DNA of 53,520 nt from Deltaproteobacteria bacterium (GTDB lineage Bacteria; Desulfobacterota; Desulfuromonadia; Desulfuromonadales; Geopsychrobacteraceae): the NCBI GenBank assembly GCA_018399135.1, contig JAGYPB010000014.1, forward strand, positions 1 through 53,520. Reading direction: 5' to 3'. Of this stretch, positions 21,538-29,954 are shown piece by piece. The notes below the pieces were generated by a model that saw only the letters and a program-made list of their open reading frames with translations, made no database searches and was not told the DNA's origin. Numbering within the stretch: the stretch's first letter is position 1; each line of letters starts with the position of its first letter. Position numbers and translations under genes: made by a program.

Positions 21538-23259
21538 ATGGCTAATAAAGTCCTTTCACCTAATCAACTGCATCGTAACGAGGAATTCGGTACCTGCTAT
21601 CATTCCTGGAATGAGGGGCGTTATCGTATTGCCCTGATTTACCCTAATGGTTATCAGCAGGGGATGGGCAACCTCGGTTTTCAGACAGTTTATCATCTCA
21701 TCAATGAGCGGGAAGATTGCCTCTGTGAACGGTTTTTTTTGCCGGAACTATCATCTGGTCAAGGGGTGAAATCCCTGCTATCCGTTGAATCCGATCACCC
21801 TTTGCGGGACTTTGATCTGATTGCCCTGTCTATCTCGTTTGAAAATGACTATCTGCATCTGCCCGCTATTTTTGCCGCCGGCAATATCCCTATGTTTGCC
21901 CGGCAACGCAGCGATGATGATCCTCTGGTATTATTTGGCGGTGTTTGCGCCTTCATCAATCCTGAACCTTTTGCTGAGATGGCTGATTTGATTGCTGTTG
22001 GTGAAGCTGAGCCGATTCTGTCATTGCTCCTTGATGGCCTGCGCAATGACCATCAGCAAGCATCTGTGCAGCGCAATGAACTGTTGCTCGCCCTGGCACA
22101 GTTGCCTGGTGTCTATGTGCCGCGCTTTTATCAACCGTCTTATACTGAAGCCGGCATCACCTATCAGTGCAGCGAGGCAGTACCAAAAAACATCAAACGT
22201 CAATATCTTCATGATCTTGACAGTTCTGCCAGTCGTACCTTCATTCAATCCAATGCTGCCGAGTTTGGTCACATGTCGCTGGTTGAGGTGTCACGGGGCT
22301 GTACACGGGGTTGTCGATTTTGTGCAGCGGGTTTCGTTTACTTGCCACCGCGCGAGCGTAGTTTGGATAACCTGTTGCAACAATCTGACGAAGGACTGTG
22401 TCAGCGTAACCGGATCGGACTGGTTGCTGCAGCAATTGCCGACTATTCACAAGTCGTGCCGCTGCAGAAGGGGATTATCGCACGTGGTGGCGATATTTCC
22501 GTATCCAGTTTACGACTGGATGCGATCGATGCCGAGGCCGTTGCCCTGCTTACCCAGGCAGGCCACAATAGTGTCGCCATTGCCCCGGAAGCCGGCAGTC
22601 AACGGATGCGTGATATCATTAACAAAGGTTTAAGTGAAGAACAGATTCTCTCGGCGGTGCACATGCTGGCGGATGGCGGTATCAGACATCTTAAATTGTA
22701 TTTTTTAATTGGTTTGCCGTTTGAGGAGATGGCCGATATCGAAGCGATCGTTGCGCTGGTGCAAAAGGTTTCAGCCATACGTCAGGCAGGTGGTAAAGCC
22801 AGGGGGCATATCGGAAATTTGACCGTCAGTGTTAACCCTTTCATACCCAAGCCCTTTACCCCATTTCAGTGGGCCGGGATGGAGGGGGAAAAGTTATTAA
22901 AGAAAAAAGGCCGTTTACTGCAGTCAGCGTGCAGCCGGATTCCCAACACTCGCTATCTGATGGAGTCGGTGCGTCTGTCGATTCTCCAGGCCTTTCTGTC
23001 TCGTGGCGACCGTCGTATTTCCGTCATGTTGCCGGAATTAGCCAAGGGGGCGAATTTAAGGCAGATTTGTTCCACTGCCGGATTTCCGCTGATTGATGAG
23101 TTAACACGAGAACGCAGGCAGGATGAATCCTTCGCCTGGGAGATTATCGATTCCGGGGTACAGCGCGGTTATTTATGGCGTGAATATCAACGTGCTGCAC
23201 AGCAGCATTTGACCCCTCCCTGCGTGCCTGGCTGCTGTCGCTGCGGCGTTTGTAACTGA
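21538..23259 (+). CDS. Radical SAM protein with N-terminal B12-binding-like domain
   Basis: A 573-aa cytoplasmic iron-sulfur enzyme of unknown substrate. The N-terminal part (about 30-210) resembles the cobalamin-binding-like domain that precedes many radical SAM cores (NGYQQGMGNLGFQTVY, ALSISFENDY, FGGVCAFINPEPF). The radical SAM motif is C255-X3-C259-X2-C262 within SRGCTRGCRFCAAGF. The SAM-binding APEAGSQRMRDIINKG follows, and the protein ends in a cysteine-rich tail (CVPGCCRCGVCN). It looks like the family of fused radical SAM proteins often linked with a DUF2344 partner, here without that partner. Its terminator-separated position after ftsZ gives no functional hint. Confidence 0.8.
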   Translation: MANKVLSPNQLHRNEEFGTCYHSWNEGRYRIALIYPNGYQQGMGNLGFQTVYHLINEREDCLCERFFLPELSSGQGVKSLLSVESDHPLRDFDLIALSISFENDYLHLPAIFAAGNIPMFARQRSDDDPLVLFGGVCAFINPEPFAEMADLIAVGEAEPILSLLLDGLRNDHQQASVQRNELLLALAQLPGVYVPRFYQPSYTEAGITYQCSEAVPKNIKRQYLHDLDSSASRTFIQSNAAEFGHMSLVEVSRGCTRGCRFCAAGFVYLPPRERSLDNLLQQSDEGLCQRNRIGLVAAAIADYSQVVPLQKGIIARGGDISVSSLRLDAIDAEAVALLTQAGHNSVAIAPEAGSQRMRDIINKGLSEEQILSAVHMLADGGIRHLKLYFLIGLPFEEMADIEAIVALVQKVSAIRQAGGKARGHIGNLTVSVNPFIPKPFTPFQWAGMEGEKLLKKKGRLLQSACSRIPNTRYLMESVRLSILQAFLSRGDRRISVMLPELAKGANLRQICSTAGFPLIDELTRERRQDESFAWEIIDSGVQRGYLWREYQRAAQQHLTPPCVPGCCRCGVCN

Positions 23260-23281
23260 TTTGAATTAAAAAACCCCTGTA

Positions 23282-23381
23282 CACCACCTACCACGGAGGC
23301 GCTGAGACACGGAGAAATTCATCATAACCCTGGGGTTCTCTGTATCTCTGTGCCTCTAGTGAGCGGAGCGAACGGGTGGTG
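23282..23381. repeat. Imperfect 100-bp palindromic repeat
   Basis: The left arm (23282-23316, containing CACGGAGGCGCTGAGACACG) is roughly mirrored by the right arm (23335-23361, TTCTCTGTATCTCTGTGCCT), and CACCACC at the left end pairs with GGTGGTG at 23375-23381. Sequences of this kind are scattered between genes in many environmental Proteobacteria. It sits between the converging radical SAM and lipoprotein genes. Confidence 0.6.
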
Positions 23382-23429
23382 AAAACTGTTGGTTTTTACA
23401 GCAAGCGAAGATAATCGCATGAACGTTTT

Positions 23430-23825
23430 TTACGGGGTGATGCCACGTTTCTTTAGCTCCAGGCGAACCCGGTTACGGTGGGCACGCAGATCTGCGGCTG
23501 TCTCGGGCTGGCCGACCGGTGTACTGACTCCGACTCCGGCACCAACTGAACTCCTTCCACCAAAGCTGCCTAATCCCAGACCAAAACTGACAGCCGGGGA
23601 CGAGCGGCGCTGTTCCGCTAACCTGATTTGATCCTCAACCTCATAATAATGCAATAATAGACTATCATTGCCCACGGACTGAAAATCGGTTGTCAACAGC
23701 TCCTGGGTTCTGGACGCGTGGGTTGAACAACCGGCGAAGACGATCAACAGAATCAGATACAATCCAGTAAGTATCAGGCGTTTATGTAACGAATGACGCG
23801 TTGAACAGAGCCTGGGAGAGAGCAT
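23430..23825 (-). CDS. Small predicted outer-membrane or periplasmic lipoprotein
   Basis: A 131-aa protein with a basic N terminus, a hydrophobic helix (about 16-30) and a lipobox ending in FAGC at C33, so it should be a lipoprotein of about 98 residues after cleavage. The mature part has a charged, possibly helical segment (LLLHYYEVEDQIRLAEQRR), a glycine/serine-rich stretch (SFGLGLGSFGGRSSVGAGVGV) and a basic end. I recognise no domain. A decent GGAGGT ribosome site lies upstream. Confidence 0.7.
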   Translation of the reverse strand: MLSPRLCSTRHSLHKRLILTGLYLILLIVFAGCSTHASRTQELLTTDFQSVGNDSLLLHYYEVEDQIRLAEQRRSSPAVSFGLGLGSFGGRSSVGAGVGVSTPVGQPETAADLRAHRNRVRLELKKRGITP

Positions 23826-23885
23826 CCTGTGACCTCCTTACCTCTTGTCAATAGGCTTTCAGATACTGTAAAAACACCGATTAAA

Positions 23886-24326
23886 TCAGCTGTTGCCTAC
23901 TACTTGAAGCGGTAAACCCGGAGTCACCTCGCCGCCGGTTAGTACCTTGGCAAAAATACCCTCCTTGGGCATGACGCAATCACCGGCCTGATGATAAATA
24001 GCGCAGCGGGTGTGGCACTCCTTACCGATCTGGGTGACCTCAAGCAGCACTTCGCCGATCTGTAGCTGACAGCCGATAGGCAGCGCAGGCAGATCTATGC
24101 CACGGGTGGTGAGATTCTCAGCGAAATCGCCGTTATCGACATCGAGTCCCATGGCACGCATTTTATCGATACTTTCTTTCGCCAGCAAACTGATCTGGCG
24201 ATGCCAGTCACCGGCATGGGCATCATTGACGATGCCATGATTTTCACGCAACAGAACCTTCTCAACGGGTGTTTTGCGCTCACCTTTGGCAGCGCTGATG
24301 CAAACCGCAACAATCTCACCTATCAT
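23886..24326 (-). CDS. MOSC-domain protein
   Basis: A 146-aa single-domain MOSC protein. MOSC domains handle sulfur on molybdenum-cofactor enzymes, and the conserved cysteine region is visible as GKECHTRCAIYHQAGDCVMP near residues 100-120. It lies 3 bp after moaA as the last gene of the molybdenum-cofactor and maturation operon, so a role in finishing the cofactor for the upstream arsenate reductase is a fair inference. Stand-alone MOSC proteins are often found next to moaA or mog-type genes; the exact reaction is unknown. Confidence 0.85.
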   Translation of the reverse strand: MIGEIVAVCISAAKGERKTPVEKVLLRENHGIVNDAHAGDWHRQISLLAKESIDKMRAMGLDVDNGDFAENLTTRGIDLPALPIGCQLQIGEVLLEVTQIGKECHTRCAIYHQAGDCVMPKEGIFAKVLTGGEVTPGLPLQVVGNS

Positions 24327-24329
24327 GAA

Positions 24330-25301
24330 CTATCCTCCTATGCTGGCCATGGAAAAGGGGGTGGTCGAATCGGGATCTGTGCCGAGGCGGTGATGCTCGG
24401 GCTTACCACAGATAACTTTTTTCAAGGTGTCGATCAGTTCGTTTTGCTGACGAACGCCAAGCAGGGGACGCAGCTCCACAGCCTCATTCGACATCAGGCA
24501 ACTTTTGGCTTGTCCCATTGATGTCACTCTGATGCGATTGCAGGAACCGCAAAAATGTTCACTCATGGGGGTGATAATACCAAGGGTGCCGGCGGCTCCG
24601 GCAATCCGGTATGGGCGCGCCGGGCCACAGAAATGATCCGTTGTAAGGTGTTCAAGCTGAAAATGGCTGTTTAACAGATCAAGGATATCAGCGCCGCTGA
24701 TGATCCTTTGTTGCCACTGTTCTTCACGAATGGTCGGCATGTATTCGATGTAGCGTACCGACCAGGGTTTATCAATCGACAGGGCGGCAAAATCGAGCAG
24801 CTCGTGGTCGTTCACCCCGTGCATGGCCACCATGTTGAGCTTGATTTTCATGCCGACCTGTTCGGCTTTGTCGATACCGTCCATGACGCGCATGAGGTCA
24901 CCTCCACGAGTAATTTCCTTAAAGGTAACAGGGTTCAGAGAGTCGAGACTGATGTTGAGCCGTTTGACCCCTGCAGAACTCAGTGCCCGAGCATAGTCCG
25001 CCAGTAAAATTCCATTGGTTGTTAACGCAATTTCTTCAATCCCCTCAAGGGCCGCAAGTTGCTCTAAAAAGCCGATAACCCCTTTGCGTACCAGTGGCTC
25101 TCCGCCGGTGACACGCACCTTGCGAATACCCAGGGTGCTGGCAGCGGCAACAATCCGGAGCATTTCTCCATAGCTCAAGATGTCTTCATGATGCTGTGGT
25201 TCGACTCCTGTAGCCGGCATGCAGTAGTGGCAGCGCAGATTACAACGGTCAGTAATTGATAACCGCAGATAATTGATGTTACGTCCGAAGTTATCCTTCA
25301 T
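24330..25301 (-). CDS. moaA: GTP 3',8-cyclase MoaA
   Basis: Radical SAM enzyme that starts molybdopterin synthesis from GTP. The start chosen gives 323 aa, typical of MoaA. The first [4Fe-4S] motif is C20-X3-C24-X2-C27 ([10 protein letters not shown]). The C-terminal cluster cysteines are in FCGPAR, FCGSCNR and SCLM. The protein ends in the required Gly-Gly pair. The start overlaps the end of tatA by 11 bp. Longer in-frame starts inside tatA are possible but unsupported. Confidence 0.95.
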   Translation of the reverse strand: MKDNFGRNINYLRLSITDRCNLRCHYCMPATGVEPQHHEDILSYGEMLRIVAAASTLGIRKVRVTGGEPLVRKGVIGFLEQLAALEGIEEIALTTNGILLADYARALSSAGVKRLNISLDSLNPVTFKEITRGGDLMRVMDGIDKAEQVGMKIKLNMVAMHGVNDHELLDFAALSIDKPWSVRYIEYMPTIREEQWQQRIISGADILDLLNSHFQLEHLTTDHFCGPARPYRIAGAAGTLGIITPMSEHFCGSCNRIRVTSMGQAKSCLMSNEAVELRPLLGVRQQNELIDTLKKVICGKPEHHRLGTDPDSTTPFSMASIGG

Positions 25302-25500
25302 GGCGTTCTGAGCTTGATTCAGGTTTTTCTTTGTCATCAAGGTCAGTAAGGCCAAGCTCCTGGGCGTCATTGACACCTTTTTTGAAATTACGTATTCCTT
25401 TGCCAAGGGCTTCCCCCACCTGGGGAAGTTTACCTGCACCAAAAATGACCATGACCAGTACCAGAATAATCAGCAGTTCTTGTGTTCCCAGTCCAAACAT
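25291..25500 (-). CDS. tatA: Twin-arginine translocase subunit TatA/TatE
   Basis: A 69-aa pore-forming subunit of the Tat export system. It has one membrane helix (about residues 4-20) followed by the amphipathic segment [19 protein letters not shown] and a charged tail. Its place inside a molybdenum-enzyme operon makes sense because ArrA upstream has a twin-arginine signal. No tatB or tatC is in the window, so it must work with subunits encoded elsewhere. Confidence 0.93.
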   Translation of the reverse strand: MFGLGTQELLIILVLVMVIFGAGKLPQVGEALGKGIRNFKKGVNDAQELGLTDLDDKEKPESSSERHEG

Positions 25501-25510
25501 AGGTGCTCCT

Positions 25511-26731
25511 TTAATTGTTAGAGGGGTTCTGCCCCAGGGGCAGGTTTAACATGATGATGTCAATGCTGTCTCCTGCCTCCAGGGCAGGGGAGTCAATAGG
25601 GAGAGGAAACAACGCCTGTGCTCCCACAGCGCTACGGTTTTGCCCAGAACCCTGACGTTGTGATGGATCAAATTGCAATTCGCCATCGACAATGAACAGG
25701 TTGCCCCAGAGAAAATGTAAACGCTTCCCACCTGCTTTAAGCGGTACGGCCAATTTGACCTTGAGGGTCGGTGCAAAGGGTTGGGAGTGTCCGGCAAGCA
25801 TCCGCAAGGCAGGACGTGCATACAGCTGATAGGTGGCAGCAGAGGCGGCCGGATTGCCGGGCAAGCCGAATACCGGTTGCCCGGCAATGGTGCCGAACAG
25901 GGTAGGTTTGCCCGGCTTGGTCGCCACCTGCCAGAAGATTTTTTTTAAACCTATCTCGATCAGGGTTGGCTGTACCAGATCACGATCACCAACGGAAACG
26001 CCGCCGGTGGTAATCAGCATGTCAGCATTCAGTCCTTTGCGCAAGCAGGCTTCGAGTTTCCCCGGCTGATCCTTGGCGATGCCGAGCTGGATCGGGAAAA
26101 ACCCGTCCTGACGTAAGCAAGCCGCGAGCAGGTGAGCATTGGAGTTGATAATTTTGCCGTTGTCAGGGGTTTCACCCAGCTCCACCAGTTCATCACCGGT
26201 AGATAGAATCGCTACTCGTGGAGCCGGAAAAACGCAAACGTCGGTAATGCCGGCTGACGCCAGCATGCCGATTGCTGCGGGGTCAAGCTGTTGGCCCCGG
26301 CAAAGGATTTTTTCGCCAGCCTTGAGTTCTTCACCCTGGTAACGGACATTGGTGCCGCGCTCAAGTCGCTTGTGCAGGCGGACCCGGTTATCGCTGATCT
26401 GTTCGGTATCTTCAATCGGCACGACAGTATCAACACCTTTGGGCAGCGGTGCTCCGGTCATGATGCGTATCGCTTCGCCGCTGTTAACAAATGCGGAAAA
26501 ATGATCACCGGCGGGAAGAAAACCAATTGTTGTGAGGAAACCATCACCCAGCCCGGCGTGGGCAAAAGCGTAACCATCCATAGCTGAATTATCGGCCGGA
26601 GGTAGTTCCAGCAGGGAAAAAACATCTTCCGCCAACACCCTGTCCAGACCCTCAGCAAGGGGAACGCGCACCGCAGCTAATGGTTTGATGGTTTGAAAAA
26701 TATAATTGATGGCTTGCTGGTAATCTATCAC
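25511..26731 (-). CDS. moeA: Molybdopterin molybdenumtransferase MoeA
   Basis: Inserts molybdenum into adenylylated molybdopterin. I place the start at the GTG at 26731 (406 aa) because AAGGAG lies 7 bp ahead of it. An upstream in-frame start at 26776 would add 15 residues with no ribosome site. Visible parts are the N-terminal MoeA domains ([14 protein letters not shown] near residue 45), the MoCF-binding domain ([35 protein letters not shown]) and the GLPGNPAAS motif near 300, followed by domain IV. Confidence 0.95.
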   Translation of the reverse strand: MIDYQQAINYIFQTIKPLAAVRVPLAEGLDRVLAEDVFSLLELPPADNSAMDGYAFAHAGLGDGFLTTIGFLPAGDHFSAFVNSGEAIRIMTGAPLPKGVDTVVPIEDTEQISDNRVRLHKRLERGTNVRYQGEELKAGEKILCRGQQLDPAAIGMLASAGITDVCVFPAPRVAILSTGDELVELGETPDNGKIINSNAHLLAACLRQDGFFPIQLGIAKDQPGKLEACLRKGLNADMLITTGGVSVGDRDLVQPTLIEIGLKKIFWQVATKPGKPTLFGTIAGQPVFGLPGNPAASAATYQLYARPALRMLAGHSQPFAPTLKVKLAVPLKAGGKRLHFLWGNLFIVDGELQFDPSQRQGSGQNRSAVGAQALFPLPIDSPALEAGDSIDIIMLNLPLGQNPSNN

Positions 26732-26806
26732 CTTAATTCTCCTTGTTGAACGCTCCCCGACACGATCGGGTGTCAAAATCTATGCTTAACTGCTTGTTGC
26801 CCTTTT

Positions 26807-27145
26807 TCAGGAATTGAAAACCTGGTCAAACCTGTCATCGATGATCTGGTGTAGCCCCTTCTGGATATCATCGAAGTTTTTGAGCAGCTCTCGTGCTTGT
26901 GGGGTAATGATGGAGCGACCACCGCCACTTCCACCTTTTTCACATTCAACCAGGGGAATGCCGTGTTTTTCCATCTCCTGAACCTGACTCCATGCTTTGC
27001 GGTAGGAGATGCCAAGCTGCTGGGAGGCAGCATTGATCGAGCCGGTGGCAGCAATGGCCCGCAACAGGCGCAGACGGCCACCACCAAGAAACGGCCGGCC
27101 GTTCACTTCCAGCCAGATCTTGCTGCGGATGCGGATGTTGGTCAT
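26807..27145 (-). CDS. ModE-type winged helix-turn-helix regulator (DNA-binding domain only)
   Basis: A 112-aa protein matching the N-terminal LysR-like winged helix of ModE. LLRAIAATGSINAASQQLGISYRKAWSQVQEME is about residues 26-58, and GGSGGGRSIITPQA is the wing. The C-terminal molybdate-binding (TOBE/Mop) domains of full ModE are absent, so it cannot sense molybdate in the usual way. It overlaps mobB by 4 bp. It probably regulates molybdenum-related genes; direct molybdate response is doubtful. Confidence 0.88.
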   Translation of the reverse strand: MTNIRIRSKIWLEVNGRPFLGGGRLRLLRAIAATGSINAASQQLGISYRKAWSQVQEMEKHGIPLVECEKGGSGGGRSIITPQARELLKNFDDIQKGLHQIIDDRFDQVFNS

Positions 27146-27648
27146 GACAGGTACCTCTTTTCGATCAGATCACAAAGACCGCTGGCATCGTTGATGTCGA
27201 ACACCGGAACATCGAGCTCCAGGGGTTCATCAGAGGCCACTGCGAACAGAGTGGGGTCTTGTTGTTCACCGCGGCACAGCAGGGTGGCGCTGCGCTCGCG
27301 CCGATGGACTTCAATTTTCGGCATGGTGCTGCGTTTGAATCCTTCAGTCAGCACAATGTCGACATCCTGGCAGTAGGTCGCGATGGTTTCGCTGAGAACC
27401 GGCTCACTGTGTTGATTCTGTTTGACCATGGCAACCTTCGCCGGTGAGGTGATCAGCATGGTGTCGGCTCCGGCCTGGGTCAGTCGCCAGGAATCCTTTC
27501 CTTCGTGATCGATACTGAAACTGTGGGCGTCATGTTTGATTGCACCGATGCGATAACCGCGATTTTTCATTTCAGCGATCAGTTTTTCCAGCAGGGTGGT
27601 TTTGCCGGTTCCGCTTTTAGCAACGATAGAAACAACGGGTGGCGTCAT
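27142..27648 (-). CDS. mobB: Molybdopterin-guanine dinucleotide biosynthesis adapter MobB
   Basis: A 168-aa P-loop GTPase-like protein that assists MobA. The nucleotide loop KSGTGKTTLLEKL lies at residues 11-23, IGAIKHDAHSFSIDHEGKDSWR near 35-57, and the TEGFK motif near 101. It overlaps both the downstream regulator gene and the upstream mobA by 4 bp, showing tight coupling. The MGD form of the cofactor made by MobA/B is the form used by DMSO-reductase-family enzymes such as ArrA. Confidence 0.93.
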   Translation of the reverse strand: MTPPVVSIVAKSGTGKTTLLEKLIAEMKNRGYRIGAIKHDAHSFSIDHEGKDSWRLTQAGADTMLITSPAKVAMVKQNQHSEPVLSETIATYCQDVDIVLTEGFKRSTMPKIEVHRRERSATLLCRGEQQDPTLFAVASDEPLELDVPVFDINDASGLCDLIEKRYLS

Positions 27649-28253
27649 GATACCTCCTTGCTGAGCTGTTCAATATCGAGCGGTGAGTTGAGGTTGACCA
27701 GGGCCGTTTGCCAGCCATCTGGTAACTCATCGTTATCGACAAAACGGGTGCGGATGCGATCGTAAAAATCATAAATACGAAAGTTACCCCCCTGCAGCAT
27801 GTGTTCCATCACCGGCAGGCAATTTTTGTGGTAAAGAGCAAATACCGGCTCAAAACCTGCCGTTGTGCGCGGAACGACAGCATCCTGGTTGTGGCGATAG
27901 GGGAGCAGATGACGAATCAGGTTCGCGTCGGGTGCCGCCAGATCGCAAGGAATCACAAAGATCCAGGGAGTTTGCGCGGCGCTCAAGCCACCATGGATGC
28001 CACCCAGGGCGCTGCCGGGATACTCGTCAGCAAAGTACGGTACGGTCGCAGAGGCAAGATCGGGGCGATCGCCGGCAATTAATATTTGTGTAAAAACAGG
28101 TTCAAAAGCATCATGAGCACGTTCAAACAATGTGCGACCGGCCAGGGCAAGTGTGGCCTTGTCGCGCCCCATGCGCCGGCTGCGACCCCCGGCAAGAATC
28201 ACTCCGGTGATGTCGCTATGGTCAGTTGATTGTTGGTTGTGCGAATTTTGCAT
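27645..28253 (-). CDS. mobA: Molybdenum cofactor guanylyltransferase MobA
   Basis: Transfers GMP to Mo-molybdopterin to make the guanine dinucleotide cofactor. It has the nucleotidyltransferase signature GVILAGGRSRRMGRDKATLAL near the N terminus and FVIPCDLAAPD near residue 95. I use the ATG at 28253 (202 aa); a GTG at 28274 would add seven residues and sits only 3 bp after the preceding stop. Neither start has a strong ribosome site, so coupling to the upstream ferredoxin gene is likely. Confidence 0.93.
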   Translation of the reverse strand: MQNSHNQQSTDHSDITGVILAGGRSRRMGRDKATLALAGRTLFERAHDAFEPVFTQILIAGDRPDLASATVPYFADEYPGSALGGIHGGLSAAQTPWIFVIPCDLAAPDANLIRHLLPYRHNQDAVVPRTTAGFEPVFALYHKNCLPVMEHMLQGGNFRIYDFYDRIRTRFVDNDELPDGWQTALVNLNSPLDIEQLSKEVS

Positions 28254-28277
28254 AACGCTTGTCCAAAAAAACACACC

Positions 28278-29216
28278 CTAGGGCGTGGTGACGGTAATCG
28301 CCGATTGCTGACAGAATTCTACACAAAGGGTGCAAGCAGTACAACGGTCTTTCTTGATTTCCGGTTTGTTGCCACGAATATCCGGGGACGCCAGCGCGCC
28401 GGTCGGACAGATACCGACACAGGCCGTGCAGCCACGGCAATCGGACGTAAAGGACAGTTCCGGCAGAATCTTTGTATCGATCATTTCCCGCACGAAGGAA
28501 GATGTCTTGCCAAGCTGCAACAGAAGCTGTCGGGTCAGGGGTAAACTCTTTTTGCCATAGCTGCCTGAAGTCGTGTCGAGACGCAGACGATTGACCAGCG
28601 ATACACCTGTTTGTCGTGAACGTCGATTGAGGAAGGTGAAAAACTCGCGGCGCGAACAGCTTTTTTCTTGGTAATCGAGCTGGGGTTCAGCTTCAATCAC
28701 CTTAACAGCGCCGGGCAATTTCGCTGCCAGTTCAGTAACCTTCTGTACCGATTGCTGCAGCGGCGGAAGGATATGACTGTTTTCGCAGTCTGCGCAGGCT
28801 GACGTATTAAGGCGCAGCTCTTTGCCCAAAGCCAGTTGTAACACCAGCAGCAGTTGCGGATCAGCGAGTAATCCCAGACAGGGAACGCGCGCATGCCCCA
28901 AGGTCTGCGGGTTGAAGGCGCAGGCAAGCAAAGGCGCGTCGACTTCGTCGAGACGCTGGAGCAGGTCGCTAAAGGAAATTTGATTGCTGGTCAGCGCGTC
29001 GGTTGGACAGCCGGCAGTACAGAGCAGGCAGCCAGTGCATTTATCCTGATCCCAGTGCAAGCCGTTTTCCGTCCAGCTCAAGGCCCCCGTTGCACAGTCG
29101 GAAAAACAGTGACGACAACTGGAAATCGACAAGCGGTGGCGTAAACAGCGGCCACGTTCGATCCGCAGTGTGTCCTGAGGGGTGAGGAGTTTAAAGGCAG
29201 TGCTCTGCAGCATCAT
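28278..29216 (-). CDS. Multi-cluster 4Fe-4S ferredoxin-type protein
   Basis: A 312-aa cysteine-rich protein without a signal peptide or membrane helix. Four possible cluster motifs are visible: an N-terminal C-X9-C-X2-C-X3-C (about 24-41), CTGCLLCTAGCP (about 59-70), CRGCTACVGICP (about 258-269) and CTACTLCVEFC (about 292-302). The middle (about 95-160) has extra cysteines (LACAFN, VPCLGLL, SACADCENS) that recall electron-transfer subunits. It lies between the TorD chaperone and mobA, so it may feed electrons to, or help load clusters into, the Mo enzyme in the cytoplasm. I do not recognise a named family. Confidence 0.8.
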   Translation of the reverse strand: MMLQSTAFKLLTPQDTLRIERGRCLRHRLSISSCRHCFSDCATGALSWTENGLHWDQDKCTGCLLCTAGCPTDALTSNQISFSDLLQRLDEVDAPLLACAFNPQTLGHARVPCLGLLADPQLLLVLQLALGKELRLNTSACADCENSHILPPLQQSVQKVTELAAKLPGAVKVIEAEPQLDYQEKSCSRREFFTFLNRRSRQTGVSLVNRLRLDTTSGSYGKKSLPLTRQLLLQLGKTSSFVREMIDTKILPELSFTSDCRGCTACVGICPTGALASPDIRGNKPEIKKDRCTACTLCVEFCQQSAITVTTP

Positions 29217-29225
29217 ACTGACAAC

Positions 29226-29858
29226 CTAGGCCGCTGTCTTCTGTGCGTTGATAAAGCGCTGGGTCAGATCGGCCAGGTGGCGGTAATAGTCAAATTGCGT
29301 ATTATTGCGCAGTTTGCCGGCGAAATCACCAATCCAGCGACCGATGTGGTCGTCGATAAAGGCCTGGCGACGTTGTTGCCACTCCTTCTGATCTTCGCTG
29401 CGTTGTTCCGCTATGGCCAGAGACTCATTGTAGCAAAGCAGATAAAGGAATTCGAGTTCAGCGGCTATATGGTCGGGAACTTCCTTGAAATCTGTAGTTA
29501 TAGCAAACTCGGCATCACGGTAACGAACGATGACATCCATAGTCGAGTTACCCATGAGGATTTTTGGTCCATCCAGGTAAACTGAGCCGTAAGGGTGTGC
29601 CAATAGCTCATCCGGGCCAATAAAAAGCTTGGCGAAGTCGACCAGCAAATCCTGATCTGGAGCGTTTTCAAGGCTGTTAGCCAGGGCATCGGCCAGGTCA
29701 GCTTGATCAGGCAGGCACAAATTAAGAGCGGTACGTAACTGACCGAATAGGTCCTCTTCCTGGAGCATTTTCTTGTCTGGTTCATAATAGCAGGCGGAAA
29801 GCAGGCGAAATACATCTGCTGTAGCAGCGGTTTTATCCATGAGGTCAGTAGCGGTCAC
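29226..29858 (-). CDS. TorD/DmsD-family chaperone for a molybdoenzyme (ArrD-like)
   Basis: A cytoplasmic all-helical chaperone (210 aa) that binds the Tat signal and apo-form of molybdopterin oxidoreductases until the cofactor is inserted. Family marks are FAKLFIGPDELLAHPYGSVYL (about 90-110) and the PDHIAAELEFLYLLCYNE segment (about 143-160). The GTG at 29858 follows GGGAG at 7 bp; a longer in-frame reading from 29936 is encoded over the terminator and is rejected. Placed directly after arrAB, it is best read as the dedicated ArrA chaperone. Confidence 0.88.
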   Translation of the reverse strand: MTATDLMDKTAATADVFRLLSACYYEPDKKMLQEEDLFGQLRTALNLCLPDQADLADALANSLENAPDQDLLVDFAKLFIGPDELLAHPYGSVYLDGPKILMGNSTMDVIVRYRDAEFAITTDFKEVPDHIAAELEFLYLLCYNESLAIAEQRSEDQKEWQQRRQAFIDDHIGRWIGDFAGKLRNNTQFDYYRHLADLTQRFINAQKTAA

Positions 29859-29896
29859 AAATGTCTCCCGAAAAAGAAGTGTTAGTTGTGCAGGGT

Positions 29897-29935
29897 AAAA
29901 AAATGCCGCAGGCGCATCAATCTTCGCCCGCGGCA
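29897..29935 (-). terminator. Intraoperonic terminator between arrB and the chaperone gene
   Basis: Read on the minus strand, TGCCGCGGGCG and CGCCTGCGGCA form an 11-bp stem with one G-T pair and a 10-nt loop, followed by seven T (29903 down to 29897). It should stop most transcripts after arrB, so that the enzyme subunits are made in excess over the maturation factors; read-through or a separate promoter would serve the downstream genes. Confidence 0.85.
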
Positions 29936-29954
29936 CATTTTATTGGCAAGCTAA

